Made by a program: the position numbers and the translations under genes | The notes under the pieces: generated by a model | Databases searched by the model: none | Told to the model about the DNA's origin: nothing | What the model saw: only the letters and a program-made list of their open reading frames with translations | Assembly: GCF_003945595.2 (NCBI RefSeq) | Contig: NW_024104332.1 | Coordinates: forward strand, 682,001-746,000 | Reading direction: 5' to 3' | DNA from: Pipra filicauda | Taxonomy: Eukaryota; Chordata; Aves; Passeriformes; Pipridae | Length of the DNA stretch: 64,000 nt | In this document: positions 33,928 to 45,300 of the stretch, piece by piece | How the letters are laid out: each line of letters begins with the position of its first letter | Numbering within the stretch: position 1 is the stretch's first letter

Positions 33928-36900
33928 ATAGTCTTCCTTCATGTTTCTTGTCAGTTCCCTTCAGGTACTGAATTTCTTGATGGGTACTGAATTAATCTCT
34001 TGATGGATTTGGAATAGTTTCCTAGGACCTATGAGTAGGAAGAAAACCAGAAGAAGGTCTTCTAAAATCTAAGCTTCCCCGCATTTGTTTGGGTGAATGT
34101 TACAAGATACTTTGTGATTTACTGAAATTACCTGCATGGTGACAAGAAGAAGCACCAGATGGGATTCCCCGGGTTTAAAAAAAAATTAAAAATCAACCTG
34201 TGGTAAATGAAAGAAAGATATAAACCCTGAGGCTGGAGGAGAGAGCTGCTGTGGCAGAATGAACTGATCTCACATCTCATAATGCACAGAGTTGAACGCA
34301 TAAAACAAAAGAAGGTGGATTTTCTTGAGTTGTGGTTATTTTCAGAGTCAGTAAACTTGATGGGATCAGGTTTAAAGTATCTGAAGAGATTTATATTTAT
34401 ACATAATACATTTATATACTTGACAGAGAATAGAAAGACTGGTTAATTCCATGTTTTCAAAGGCAGCTTGGACCTTGATTAAGCAAACTGCAAGACTAAC
34501 AGATTTTTTAATGATTTTTCCCCAGAAGAAACTGTAACTGGGAATTTGATCCAAAAATAACCCAGGAAGACAAAACAAACAGACAGTGAAGGAACTGCAT
34601 TTTGTCTAATTTCGAAGTGCAGAGGTAAACTCCAGCAGCAGTTACACATTTACTGACACCAAAGGTTTCTCAGTCACCACCATCTGCTGCACGGGATTTT
34701 TCTCCGACACTGACTTATCAAGGTGTGTGACACCTATTACCAAGTTTTTCTTTGCAAATGATCTCTGATAAGAAACCTGAAATGGTGATGGGAGACTGAA
34801 TGATACAAACAAGGTGTGACATTTAAAAATCAGGCTTGGGGTTTTTTTTCAGTTCCATCGAAGGACCTTTGCTGCGAGACCGTCTCTTTTCTCAAGGACA
34901 TGGGGATACAGCACCCTGGGAGAGCCAGCCCTTACAAACCAATGCATCACGGATTTCCTGGGCCTTCTGAACAGTCAGATGAGTGCCGACATTTTGGAGC
35001 TTCCTCAAAGAAAGAGATGGAGGAATATTTTTACTTCTAAACACATTCTTATTTATCCAGCCTTCTACATTAAGGCTGATATCAGAGTTGGAGAGCAAAA
35101 ATATTTAAAGTGATCAGAATAAAGATGGATCTACCAGTTTCTTCTAGAGTGATTTGAGAACATGGTATCTGGTCTACACAAAATGTGTAAAGCAGGCACA
35201 GACTATAGGGCTCCGTGAGTAACGCTGGCATCAGAGGGGACGGGAAGTGATTTAACAGGATGCCTGGCCAAGGGAAGGGAGTATTCCAGGAAACTTGCTT
35301 CCAAAGATAGGGAATAACATGACTATTTCAGGGAATGGATGTGGAAGGGGATTCAAGCATAGTTTTCTGAGTGTTTCACTATTATCAGAAAGAGCTTTTT
35401 GCCAACAAGTGAAATGAGGGCATTTTGACACAGATTTTGTTCTTTGCCATGACAGAGAGAAGGAATAGATTTATTTTTTTTACTTCTAACAATGTTCAAT
35501 GGCCTGAAAGTGGTTAAATAATGATAATAAAATCTGTATTTAAAATGTAATTCAGTTCTGTAATTATATTTCTTATGCATGGAGACAGAAATAAACTAGA
35601 GGAAGAACCTATTAGCTCTTTTGCATGTATAATTGAACACGTTTGATATTACTTGGTAACCTTTGTAAGCAACTGGCTTTGAGCTTATGCAAAGAGGTGA
35701 ACACCTTGCATACATAAATAACAATCAGAGCAGATAGGGTTTTGATTTTTGTATTCTGTTCTTTTCTTGTTTGTGTCTGTTAGATGCAGTCAGACATCCC
35801 TGGCTTTATCTGGCTATCCATAGAAACATCTGAAAGATCTGACTTTTGCATCATTTGGGTGCAGTAATGAATAAGAACTGACATCAAATATCAATATTAT
35901 TGGCCCAGCTAAATGGTAGCTGACATCCAACCGGACTGCTGAAGAGGTAAACAAAATTGAAATTTTGTTTTTGTTTAAAAACTGTCTGACATTATTTGCC
36001 CTTCAGTAAATCAATGGAAGAATGACCTAAATGCTGTTTGCATTTTGGCTTGGGGAGGTAAAATCGGGCCATTGCTATCAAGCATCTTTTTTTTATAGTC
36101 TTTTAGGTTTTCCTAAGATAATCTGTAATTTCAAAAATACTTCTTTTCTTTTAAAGAAACTTGGTAATCTCTGTAATGGTTCCTAAACCTGCAGACATCA
36201 TACAAACACAGCATGGCAGATACAGGTGAATGATAATTATACTCTTATTTGAACACAAACACATATACACACACATAAGGGAGCAAAAATGATTCAACCA
36301 AGCCTCTATTGTCTTTATACTTCACTGGCATAGGGGTTTACCTTTGCATAGGATGTACAGAGCTTGAGATGTATTTAGGCCATACCTCAGTGCAAAGGAC
36401 ATATCTGCAACATTTTTCTCCACAAAGTTATTGTGTTATGGAGACATGGGAGTAAAAGGCGTTTATTAACTTTTAGGTAATTTTAGTAACATTAACTTTT
36501 AGGAGGAAAAGTGCATTTTTCTATGTCCTGAATTCAAAAGCTATGTGGGTTTTGCTCACGTTTTCTCAAGCATTCCACAGGCGGAGGACCAACCTTGAGA
36601 ACTGCAGAATTTATACAGTGCTGAAAGTGTTATTTGTGAAGTCCTGACACAACAACAACTGCAGAAGTTTCTCTCAGGGCAATGGGACTCTGGAGAGCCC
36701 ATGTCCCAGCAGGGCAGGCTCCAGCAAATGGGCACATTTCAGGTGCCAAGCTGGCAGCTGTGTTCCATAGAGAAATGCCTAATTAGGGAATCTCAGCACT
36801 AATAAGAGTCCTGGCTGCAAATGTTGCCCACTTAACAAAAAACTATTAACTACAGTTCCATAAGCATGGTACAGTAAATAACTCAGATTTAATCAGTTTC

Positions 36901-38987
36901 ACAGAGTTTAATGAGGATTTATTCAGTTTGTGTAAATGCATTATTCTTTTTTAGCTTCTTCCTTGTACAATACTCTTTCCCTAAAATATCCCTTAATATT
37001 TGGACACACTGCTTCCATGGCTTTCTGATCTAACTGGAAAATTTGTTCCTTGTTCTTGTGTAATTAGAATTTCATGTTCTTTCAGAACTCCTTTGGGCAC
37101 CAAGCAGCCCGAGACACGATTGCCACAAGCCCACTGAAGTGACTGAGGAGCCCACTTAAACTGACCTATATCCCTGCAGAAAAAGGAGTGAATCCCTTGG
37201 GATCTTTCACCATTACAGCTCTGCACCCACAGAGCCCAACCCTATAGGCAAGACTTCTGATAAAGCACGGGATCTGCAGATCTGTGGCATTAGGATATTA
37301 AAAAAAAAGCGAAAAAAAACCCTCTAGGTAGGATTTTGTCAGCAATCACTCTTCTGTTTTGCCTTTTCAGACTTCTTTGGCCAGGTATAACCACTAGGTT
37401 GGACACCTGTGTCCAAACAGTCCATGATCGGTGTCCAAAATATTTTCCATGTAAGTATTCTGGAAAATATGAATGTTTCTATAAAAACATGTCTTTCCTC
37501 ATAAAGCATGCATCTTTTAACAAAAATGTCTCTCAGAATTAGAACCCTAATTAGCTTGCTTATGGTGGAATATTTTAATTTTTTGGTGGGCAAGCACTAG
37601 AGGGTAAGAAAACAGTTCTCTAGTGCTATATTTGGCTGCAATATAGCAATTGCTTCACCAGCCTGACAGTGGGACAACTGTTACTTGTACAACTCAGGAC
37701 CACTACTTAATTTTTCAATGGTTTTCCAGTACATGCAGTTAACTTATATAACTGCAATCACAACTTCTGAAATTATATTCCTCACTCAGTCTGATCAAAG
37801 CTGATCAAATGTTTCCATTTTTACTAATTCAACCATTGAGAATGTCAAGCAATTATTTTAGTCTAGAGTTTAATGCCAACTGTAATATCCTTTACCAAAA
37901 TCACATGCTTATCTGGGAGATTATCAGCACACAGTCTTTCAGCTTCCTGTTAATCATTACAGGTCACATGAGAGCACGAGGCCCTTTGTAAATTAATACT
38001 CATATTAAAGACAGTGCTACAGTATCACTGCAATATTTCCCTCACAATTCTTGCTACTGTTCTACACTACAGTGTTTCAAAATACTGAGAGGCAGGTTGT
38101 GCCTGTCAAATGTAGATATATATTCACGTGGCCAAGAAAGAATTAGGATGCCTTGGGAATTCCTATTCCCTCCTTGACATCAGCTTATCCCACTCCTTCT
38201 GCTCTGCCAGCCCCTGGGTTTTGCCCTCTAAACACATAGGGTTAGCATAGCAGTTGGTAAAGCAGCAGCTGATACTGAACAAGAGGAGAATATTCAGGAT
38301 CTCCTACAGGAAAAAATAGTACCTTGCTCTGCTTGTAATGAAAGTGTCAGTGGGAGCACAGAGAGCATGAACACCACTAAAATATTTTCCAGGAGAGATG
38401 GTCTCTGAGAGAAAAGGCTGAGTGGTAGCAGAAAGCAGCACATGCCTCGCCACTTCTACACCAGTTTTAAAGAGCACTGTGACCTAGAGAGCCAGAGGAA
38501 TCATACATCACAAATGTTTTGATCATTTCTGAAAATTTCATATCTCCTCAAAGAACCATCTGGGAGAAATTCCTTCCCTTCCAAAGTTAACGGGCATTCA
38601 GATGGCAGTGTGTCACCAATCCCAACCAAAATGGTTCTTTTTAGACAACAACTGTAAAATTAACCATCCAGGAAAAAAACCCAACAGCAAATGTCATTAA
38701 AGAAAGTAATTAAATGACCATGACAAGGGAGAATGGCTTAGATACCACACACTGATCAAAGGAGAAAGGAACTAGGAGCAAGGAGGGGGGGGGCAGCTTT
38801 ATTTGTACCAGTTCCTGGGTCTGACCTGCCTGGCAGGTGTGTGCCACTGAACCACCCTAGAAATCATTACTAATACTGAATTCAGCCACAGAGGGATCTG
38901 TTTCACCAAGGACATCACAGTATGTACCAGAGCAAGGAACATGATGATTAAAGAATAAAAAAAAGGAAATTGGTGTGCAGAACTTAC
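33928..38987. other. Unannotated intron segment
   Basis: AT-rich, with the palindrome cluster at 37399-37470. A plus-strand acceptor (TTTTGCCTTTTCAG) before 37371 and a donor at 37451 frame an 80-nt pseudo-exon. A G-run lies at about 38787. Confidence 0.55.
37399..37470. repeat. Cluster of short palindromes
   Basis: TTGGACAC/GTGTCCAA form a palindrome at 37399-37416. ATATTTTCCA (37440-37449) pairs with TGGAAAATAT (37461-37470). A further GGTGTCCAAAA lies between them at about 37430. The second stem encloses a plus-strand donor-like GTAAGT. Confidence 0.7.
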
Positions 38988-39053
38988 CTTCGTGTTGAAT
39001 GTAGCATGATTGCAGGGATGCAGGTGACCATGGAATGTGTAAACACGGAGACC
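38988..39053 (-). CDS. SPAG16: SPAG16 (PF20) internal coding exon, WD40 blade part 1
   Basis: Read on the minus strand, this 66-bp segment is an open exon of 22 codons (phase 0 at both ends). A pyrimidine-rich acceptor ending TTTCATTCCTAG precedes it and a consensus donor AAG|GTAAGT follows. It encodes GLRVYTFHGHLHPCNHATFNTK when read in two parts: GLRVYTFHGH, which is the end of one WD blade plus the GH that opens the next, then LHPCNHATFNTK. From family knowledge, SPAG16/PF20 has a matching stretch (…YGH…N.A.F…) directly before the ASCD…GV.KLWD blade, and the next visible exon supplies exactly that in frame. SPAG16 sits in the C1-C2 central apparatus of motile cilia and sperm flagella. The preceding exon, which should end in a WD-type WD.RT motif, was not found between here and 64000. 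The identification rests on recalled family sequence, not on a database search. Confidence 0.85.
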
Positions 39054-40404
39054 CTAGGAATGAAACAAAAAGAGAGCATTTATATAAGTTATAGTGATAT
39101 AAATTATTCTATACCCTTGTTGTAAACAGAAAGACCTTGATTTTATGGCTGTGTGCAAATCAAGACACGTCATGTGCTAAAAAACCAGCTCCTGGTTGCT
39201 GGAAGAGGAACACATTTCTCACAATTAGTAAGGATATATCTCCTTCCTTCACATAATAGCCAGCAGAAAAGGTGCATTCAAATACCACAAAAGAAAAGCC
39301 TCCCTTGCTGGAGGGTTTGAATTAGAAGGTGTAATCTCTCCTTCCAAAAGACTGAGCTCTTGCTCTCGGGCAATGCCTCTTGATATTCCACACACACCAT
39401 TCAAGTCTTCCTCAAGGAATTACAGGCACAAAATCAAAATTAATTATCTTTTGTCATCTTGCACATTAGGCCATAAGTGACCTACATAGTGCAGTAACAT
39501 ATGTCAGATGTCATGACTGATCTCTGGCTTGTTCTCCCAGTACAGGAGCCATCCAACCACAGTATCTCCTGCTATAAAACCTGAAGTCTTCAAGATGAGA
39601 AGACAGGGGTAGTAAAAAGAGATGCCTTTCTCTGTTTTCATAGAAGTCACTGGCTTCCTGGGTAACAGAACAAAATCCTTCCTATTAAAAGTGAACCCCA
39701 GCTTTGAACAGTGTAATAATATGCTGAAGAACAAGTTTTCACTGAAAGAAAACATTTGACTGACACTGGAATTGAAAGGCAGTTTGTTGCATTTTTCTGG
39801 AAAGATAAAAAAACCCAAACCCAAGATCTGAAATTCTACCATTCATCCTACTAGTACTTCCTTGCACTTATTCCAGCTTGAATCAGTCTCTGAGGAGTGG
39901 GGGAAACATAGGTTAATCATACCTCTGTCTTGCTTTTAGAGTTTATATCACCAGCTTAATTCTATTTTTATTTTCCCAATCCAGAAAAACTGAAATCACT
40001 CCTGCTCTGACATAAGACATTTGAATTCTCTTTTTCACTGACAAAATCTCCTACATTTTATCATCAGCACATTCAGCAGTAGATCCTCTCTGTTTGCAAC
40101 AATCCCTTTCAGAAAGTTGTTAATGAGGTTCGACCATAGAGTAATTCTGGATGGACACTCCTCGATAACGCTCTGTGGTTCATATCACATCTCTGAACCA
40201 CTTAGAACAGTCCCACAAAACAGCAGTTAAAGGGGATTAGATTGCTGCTGTAAATATCTCAGGGGTTAAGAGCAAGGAGGGAAAAGAGCTATTGAGGCTG
40301 AAGAGCAGTGTTGACGCAGGAACATGTGGGGATTCATTATCTGCAGATAAATTTCAGTTGGAAATTAGAAGACAGTTCTCAAACACTGAGATACAAAAAC
40401 TTAC

Positions 40405-40455
40405 TTCGCTCCAAGTACTGGGGATAAAACAGTTGTAAGAAGCTGCTTGAAAAGC
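40405..40455 (-). other. Candidate in-frame 51-bp cassette exon
   Basis: On the minus strand, an acceptor CATTTATTTCCAG and a donor GAA|GTAAGT enclose 51 bp, open in frame 0 (AFQAASYNCFIPSTWSE). It lies just upstream of the 66-bp SPAG16 exon, which also starts in phase 0, so inclusion would add 17 codons without a frameshift. The peptide does not resemble the WD40 blade expected there. A second AG inside (TTATCCCCAG) could instead give a 13-nt exon. Low confidence. Confidence 0.15.
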
Positions 40456-40635
40456 CTGGAAATAAATGACTTTCTCCTATATGTGATCTTTTGCCTGAAC
40501 TTGCAGACCAAGGAGGTTCTTTCCAATTTTGCTCATATGGCATTAGAACACAAATCTCTCATAAAGCCCAGCATTTAATGCTTCACAGAATTTCTTTTGT
40601 TTAAAAGAAGTCACCAAAATAAGGCAGCAGGCTAC

Positions 40636-40640
40636 CTTGG
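40636..40640. repeat. Target-site duplication, left copy (CTTGG)
   Basis: CTTGG directly precedes the solo LTR and is repeated directly after it at 41849-41853. Confidence 0.9.
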
Positions 40641-41848
40641 TGTAGTGGTTTGAACCTTGTTTTCCCCAGAAGCTAACAGAAGTGGTAGACCCCAAGGGGT
40701 GGAAACCCCTGGAAGTTTTGAAGTTCTGCCCAATGGGCGCTCCTGCAGAAATGTAAACATACCACAACCAGACCGGAAAAGGAGAGTTGTAGTTTTGGTG
40801 GTAGGAGAGGTGGCCATGTTGTAGAGCCACGAGGTAGGGGCTCTGAGCCCCTTGGGGCCTCTGGCCCCCTCCCAGCCCCTGGCTGGGGGGCTGCAGGGAC
40901 CTGGAACAGCATAAAGCTGGGCTAGGTGCCTGTAGTATGCCGGGAGATGTTTTCTCCATGGGCACAGAGCAGCAGCCGACGCTGACCAGAGAAACAGTGG
41001 CAGAGAGCCAGAGATAAGAACCTGAACTGAAGAAGCAGCAGAAGCAACATGCAGCACTGCAGAGGAGACTCCTGGAAGGAGAGTTGAGGAAAGGAGAGCC
41101 AGCAGCTGAGAGCTACAGAGTTCTTGGGGGTAAGACTGATACCAGATCCCCAAAACTCCTTTGAGACCTCCTGGAAGGAGGAAGATGATGGACTCTTACT
41201 TGAAAGAGCCTTGAAGTGCGACATGCACTGTAGAAAGGAGCTAGAGAGCTCCGAGAGGAATGCAGGGGGAGTTGACCTTGGCTTCCCCCCCCTCGCACTG
41301 CTGCCACGGTGGCAGCCTGAGAGACAGGGCACAGAGGCCCTGCAAGAGATACCAGACCGTCACGAAGACCCCCCTGTGTCTTCGTGATATGACGTGGTGA
41401 AACGACCTTGTCTGGGGTTACGAAGACCACGGAAGACCCCTCGGTTGTGAGGCGATGGGGCCGGGGGAGCTTGAATACCTCCCTCGTGGATGCTGGCAGA
41501 AAGCCAGCTATCAGCTGCTGCATGAGATGAGAAGAAACCTGCTGCCTTAGAAGATGCTGCTGTTCAGAGACTGGAAGGGATCTGTCCTTCTTTCCCTCCT
41601 GGACTTTTATTTGGAGGAGAGAAGAGATCTGATCCATTGTAAATACATATGTCATGGTAGAGATAGTTTGTGATCGTGTGTATAATGTGATATGGTATTT
41701 ATTTGTACAGTCATTGTAATATATTCCCTTTTCCCCACTTTGAGTCTGGTGTGTTTTGTCTGGAAAAACCTCTCTCACATTAGGTTGAGATGTGGGAGGG
41801 GGGATGGAGCTAGGGAATTGGATGTTGGGGCTATCTCAAACCATGACA
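40641..41848 (+). mobile_element. Complete solo LTR, ERVL class
   Basis: This 1208-bp element starts TGTAGTGGTTTGA and ends TCAAACCATGACA, imperfect inverted termini of the TG…CA type. It is flanked by a 5-bp target-site duplication, CTTGG, at 40636-40640 and 41849-41853. A 5-bp duplication is typical of ERVL-class elements. No internal retroviral region is present, so it is a solo LTR left by recombination between the two LTRs of a provirus. It contains a 10-bp perfect hairpin at 41360-41387. The open frames inside (for example minus 41113-41778) have no retroviral similarity that I can see. Plus orientation is a weak call. Confidence 0.92.
41360..41387. repeat. Perfect hairpin within the solo LTR
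   Basis: Arms TCACGAAGAC and GTCTTCGTGA (10 bp, perfect) with an 8-nt C-rich loop. A related TTACGAAGACC occurs at about 41418, so the motif recurs inside the LTR. Confidence 0.8.
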
Positions 41849-41853
41849 CTTGG
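41849..41853. repeat. Target-site duplication, right copy (CTTGG)
   Basis: CTTGG directly follows the LTR terminus CATGACA and matches 40636-40640 exactly. Confidence 0.9.
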
Positions 41854-42164
41854 CAAGCACCAATTTGTACCTTATTGTATTTTTCATTTACCTTTCTGTC
41901 TTGAAGTAGTTTCTGCTCCGAGGCCACAGATGCTACTGCAGTCAAACTAGGAAATTAGTATTAAACCCATGGAAAGATTGCAAGGCAACAAGAGGACAAG
42001 GCTGTGGACTATTAAAAGCACTATATTTAAAGAGCAAGCATACCATCCACTTTAAGCATAAAAAGGTTGCCACGGCACAGTTCTTGAGTCCTCCACAGTT
42101 GTCAAGAGTTACAAGGGGACGGAGTTCTAAAAATACCTCACTCAAAGACTTGGTATATTTGCAA

Positions 42165-42390
42165 CTTATATATTAGAGACAGGTTGGATATCAGGGAAAG
42201 GTTCTTCCCCAGAGGGTGATGGGGCACTGAACAGGCTCCCCAGGGCAGTGGGCACGGCCCCAAGGCTGCCAGAGCTCAAGGAGCGTTTGGACAATGCCCT
42301 CAGGGTGGGATTGTTGGGGTGTCTGTGCAGGGCCAGGAGCTGAACCTCATCCTTGTGGGTCCCTTCCAACTGAGGATATTCTGTGTTTTC
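42165..42390 (+). mobile_element. CR1 LINE fragment, 3' end
   Basis: Forward CR1 with GGCACTGAACAGGCTCCCCA, GCTCAAGGAGCGTTTGGACA, and a TATTCTGTG end. Same subfamily as the copy at 52060-52303. Confidence 0.9.
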
Positions 42391-45300
42391 TAAGTAATAT
42401 AACATGAGCCAATAAATGCTGATAAAAATAAAACTTAGATAATTATTATCTAATTATAAATTCACCGCTGGAATAGAAACATGATTACACAATATTCCCT
42501 AAGACTGACAGACAAATGGAATGTGACAAAGGTAACAGGATAGGAGACAAAGATAACCAAACGCATATAGGCAGTCTAGCAAGAAAAAATGTCAAGGACA
42601 CAACATCTACCTTGTGGCCCAGCAGCAATATCGATTGTACCCAGCCCATGGTAACAAACCAAGTGTCGCTGCATGCTTTGCATGTAAAAAGTAGCCCTTG
42701 TAAAATAACTGCTGCTGCTCAGCAGGATGTAGTATTTACCCTCAGACACTCTCAAATACCAATATACACACAGTAACCTTTCCACAAATACAGAAAAAGC
42801 ATGCTGTCACAAACCAATAAAAAAGAGAAAACCCCATGGATGCTGCGCCAGAGAATGAATGTTAACTTTCTGATTTCCCTTCTGGAAGTCAATTCAGTAT
42901 AAACCCCCTGAAAAGGATTTTAATAAAAGTAATAATAATGATAATAAAAGCGAGACAAAGGCAATGGTTCTGTAAAGTGTTTCTCAATACTATCGCTGAA
43001 ACTTAATTTCCAAAGTGCCACTTTATTTTTATTCAATCCACAGCTCGTGTTTTCTTTATCAACACCAGGAAATCTGAGCTTGGCAGACGTACATGCCATA
43101 AAAACAAAACTGGAAAGCTTACTATTTAGCTCTAATGTCCCAGAAAAAAAACAAACAGTAATAAATATTCTGAGAATTTATATCAAGACAGCAGTGAGCT
43201 TCCAGCAGCAAGAGCTCAGCAGTCAGTTAATGACACTCCCTTTTGCACATACATTCTGCTTTTCAGTCCTTAATCATAAAATAATCTACCCTAACACCAC
43301 CAGGACCCCTGCTCTCCTTCATGCAGTGTGGAACTGAACAGAGTGTCCCCAACCAGCATCTGCCATTTCACTGAACTTCTGTAAGGTTCAAGATGAGCAG
43401 GGGCAAACCCCTGGGACTTGTATCACAAGGAAGAGAGCAGGGGAGAAACAAGGAGCTTGATGTTAGGGGAGTTCTTAGGGAAAATTATGGTCCTTTGCTG
43501 CTACCCTGAAGGTCTCTCTCCCTGTTACCCCACTGACAGAGGTAACTATCACAAACTGAGAATGGGAGAAACAGCAAAACACCAGAGCAGGACTCTGCAG
43601 CTGTAAAAAGGCCCATTTCCCCCACATTTAACCCATGGGGCCTATCCAGTCTCCTTGCATATGACACTCCAGCAGTATAAATTATGGAGAATACATTATT
43701 ATTGTTGTCAACTGAGTCATCAGGTCTTGACTGAAATATTAATGGAGGAATTCTGAGTTGCATTCCCTTCTTGAGCTACTGCCCAATTACATTAATAACC
43801 ATACATTCTTCCTCTGCAGGAAATACACAGATAATAGCAACATTCAAGGAAAACAAAATATGGAGCGCTCTGAATTGTTGAGGTCTTTTTAAAAAAATCA
43901 TTATTCCCACATGCACACACACATATAATTTTCCAGTTTGAAACCCAGAAATTAACATTAGAACCAGCAGTTAGAAACACCCCAGCATTATGTTATGGAG
44001 CCTATCAACCTCTCAGCTGCCACTGAACACAGGCATTAATTGCCTGCCTTGGACTGGAGCTACCTAAGAGACTTCAGAGACAGAAAACATTCATTTTCTA
44101 AAATGAAATCTGTTACTGTAGAGGAGCAGCCTGATCTTTGGAGCTACGGATCTGCAAAGTCATCCTGCTGGAAAAGTAGTTAAACAAGGTTTCTAAATTC
44201 AAATGATTTTTTTGTTCTTACTTCCACAGGATAAAAGCCCAAGATTCTGGAATTGATAGTGAAATTCTGTTGTAAATCCTCCCTACTGTGTATCCATATA
44301 GATACATGAATACAAGACAAGACAGGATGAAGACAAACATAATTAATGCTTCTTTGCACTGGAATTATTAAATTCAACCATTAAGTATGTAAAACAGCAG
44401 CTGAATCTTCCCATACTTATTTTAATTACCATTTCAGCAGCAACAAAATAAAACTCCCTAACTTAACAAGCCATACCCATACTGCAAGCACCTCTGGAGA
44501 AAATGCACAGCCAAAACCAGCTGAGCATCATTTTAAAACTACTCATGTTTTTTAAATTCTGCTGTTTTGGGTTTTTTTTCCTGTATTTTGAATGCTTTGC
44601 TATACATGAACATCTGACATGAACAAACTTAATTTGCAAGTTCAAAAATCAAGATAACAAATCCATTAGGTCAAGCTGGGTCTAATATTCTGGGCACAAT
44701 AGGTAATTATTAGTCTGATAGGAGCTTTTAGATAACAACATCTGAGTGTGAGATTTATCTAAACAGTGTTCAGATAGGAGATTTATTTGTAATTTCTTGG
44801 TTCATTTAGAAATTAACTCAAAGAAATAATGTTCATTCAGAAGGACTATATTAAGAAAAGTGTTCAAACCATGAAGCACTCAACTGTGGAAATGTTCACC
44901 TCATTCTCTTTATTAAAAACAAACAAAGCCTCCCAACAGTTTTTCATGAAAGGTTTAATTGTATTTGGGGGGAAATGAAACTTCTGAGCTTACACAGGTA
45001 AGATTTGCTCAGCAAGTCAAACAATGTGATGCTTAGGAAGCTCCCTTTGCTAGACTTGAAGCATCATGGTCAGTGTACTGGGATTACTGGCTGCTCCTCA
45101 CTTGGAAGGTCTAACCTGATGAAGCTGGCCAAGGGCTTCCATTTTCACAGCAAAGTTCAAAATTAAAAGCGTGAGCCCTACTCAATTCCCTGCCTTATTC
45201 ACAGCATGGTCTGTCAGCCTGGCCCACCTGTGCTTGGCATGGCAGGGCACCGGGGAGCTCCAAAGGGAACGCGCGGCACATCCAGCAGAACTCCGGCTCT

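Larger units (their letters stand above)
20787..38987 (-). other. SPAG16: SPAG16 intron between the two WD exons
   Basis: The intron is 18,201 bp, GT-AG on the minus strand (GTAAGT at its 5' end, GACAG at its 3' end). It holds the CR1 scraps, the partial ERVL-type LTR, the YY1-motif minisatellite and the CR1 copy near 33.7 kb, all listed separately. In the rest I see ordinary AT-rich intron sequence without recognisable coding exons of this gene. The minisatellite would be transcribed as part of the pre-mRNA, with the CCGCCATTTTG strand in the RNA. Confidence 0.8.

Noticed and set aside
37371..37450. 80-nt plus-strand segment between TTTTGCCTTTTCAG and GTAAGTAT
   Set aside because: Only one frame is open and it has no family. 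No partner exon was found, and a palindrome explains part of the sequence.
41113..41778. 221-codon minus-strand frame in the solo LTR
   Set aside because: It lies within LTR regulatory sequence with no retroviral or cellular domain; a compositional by-product.
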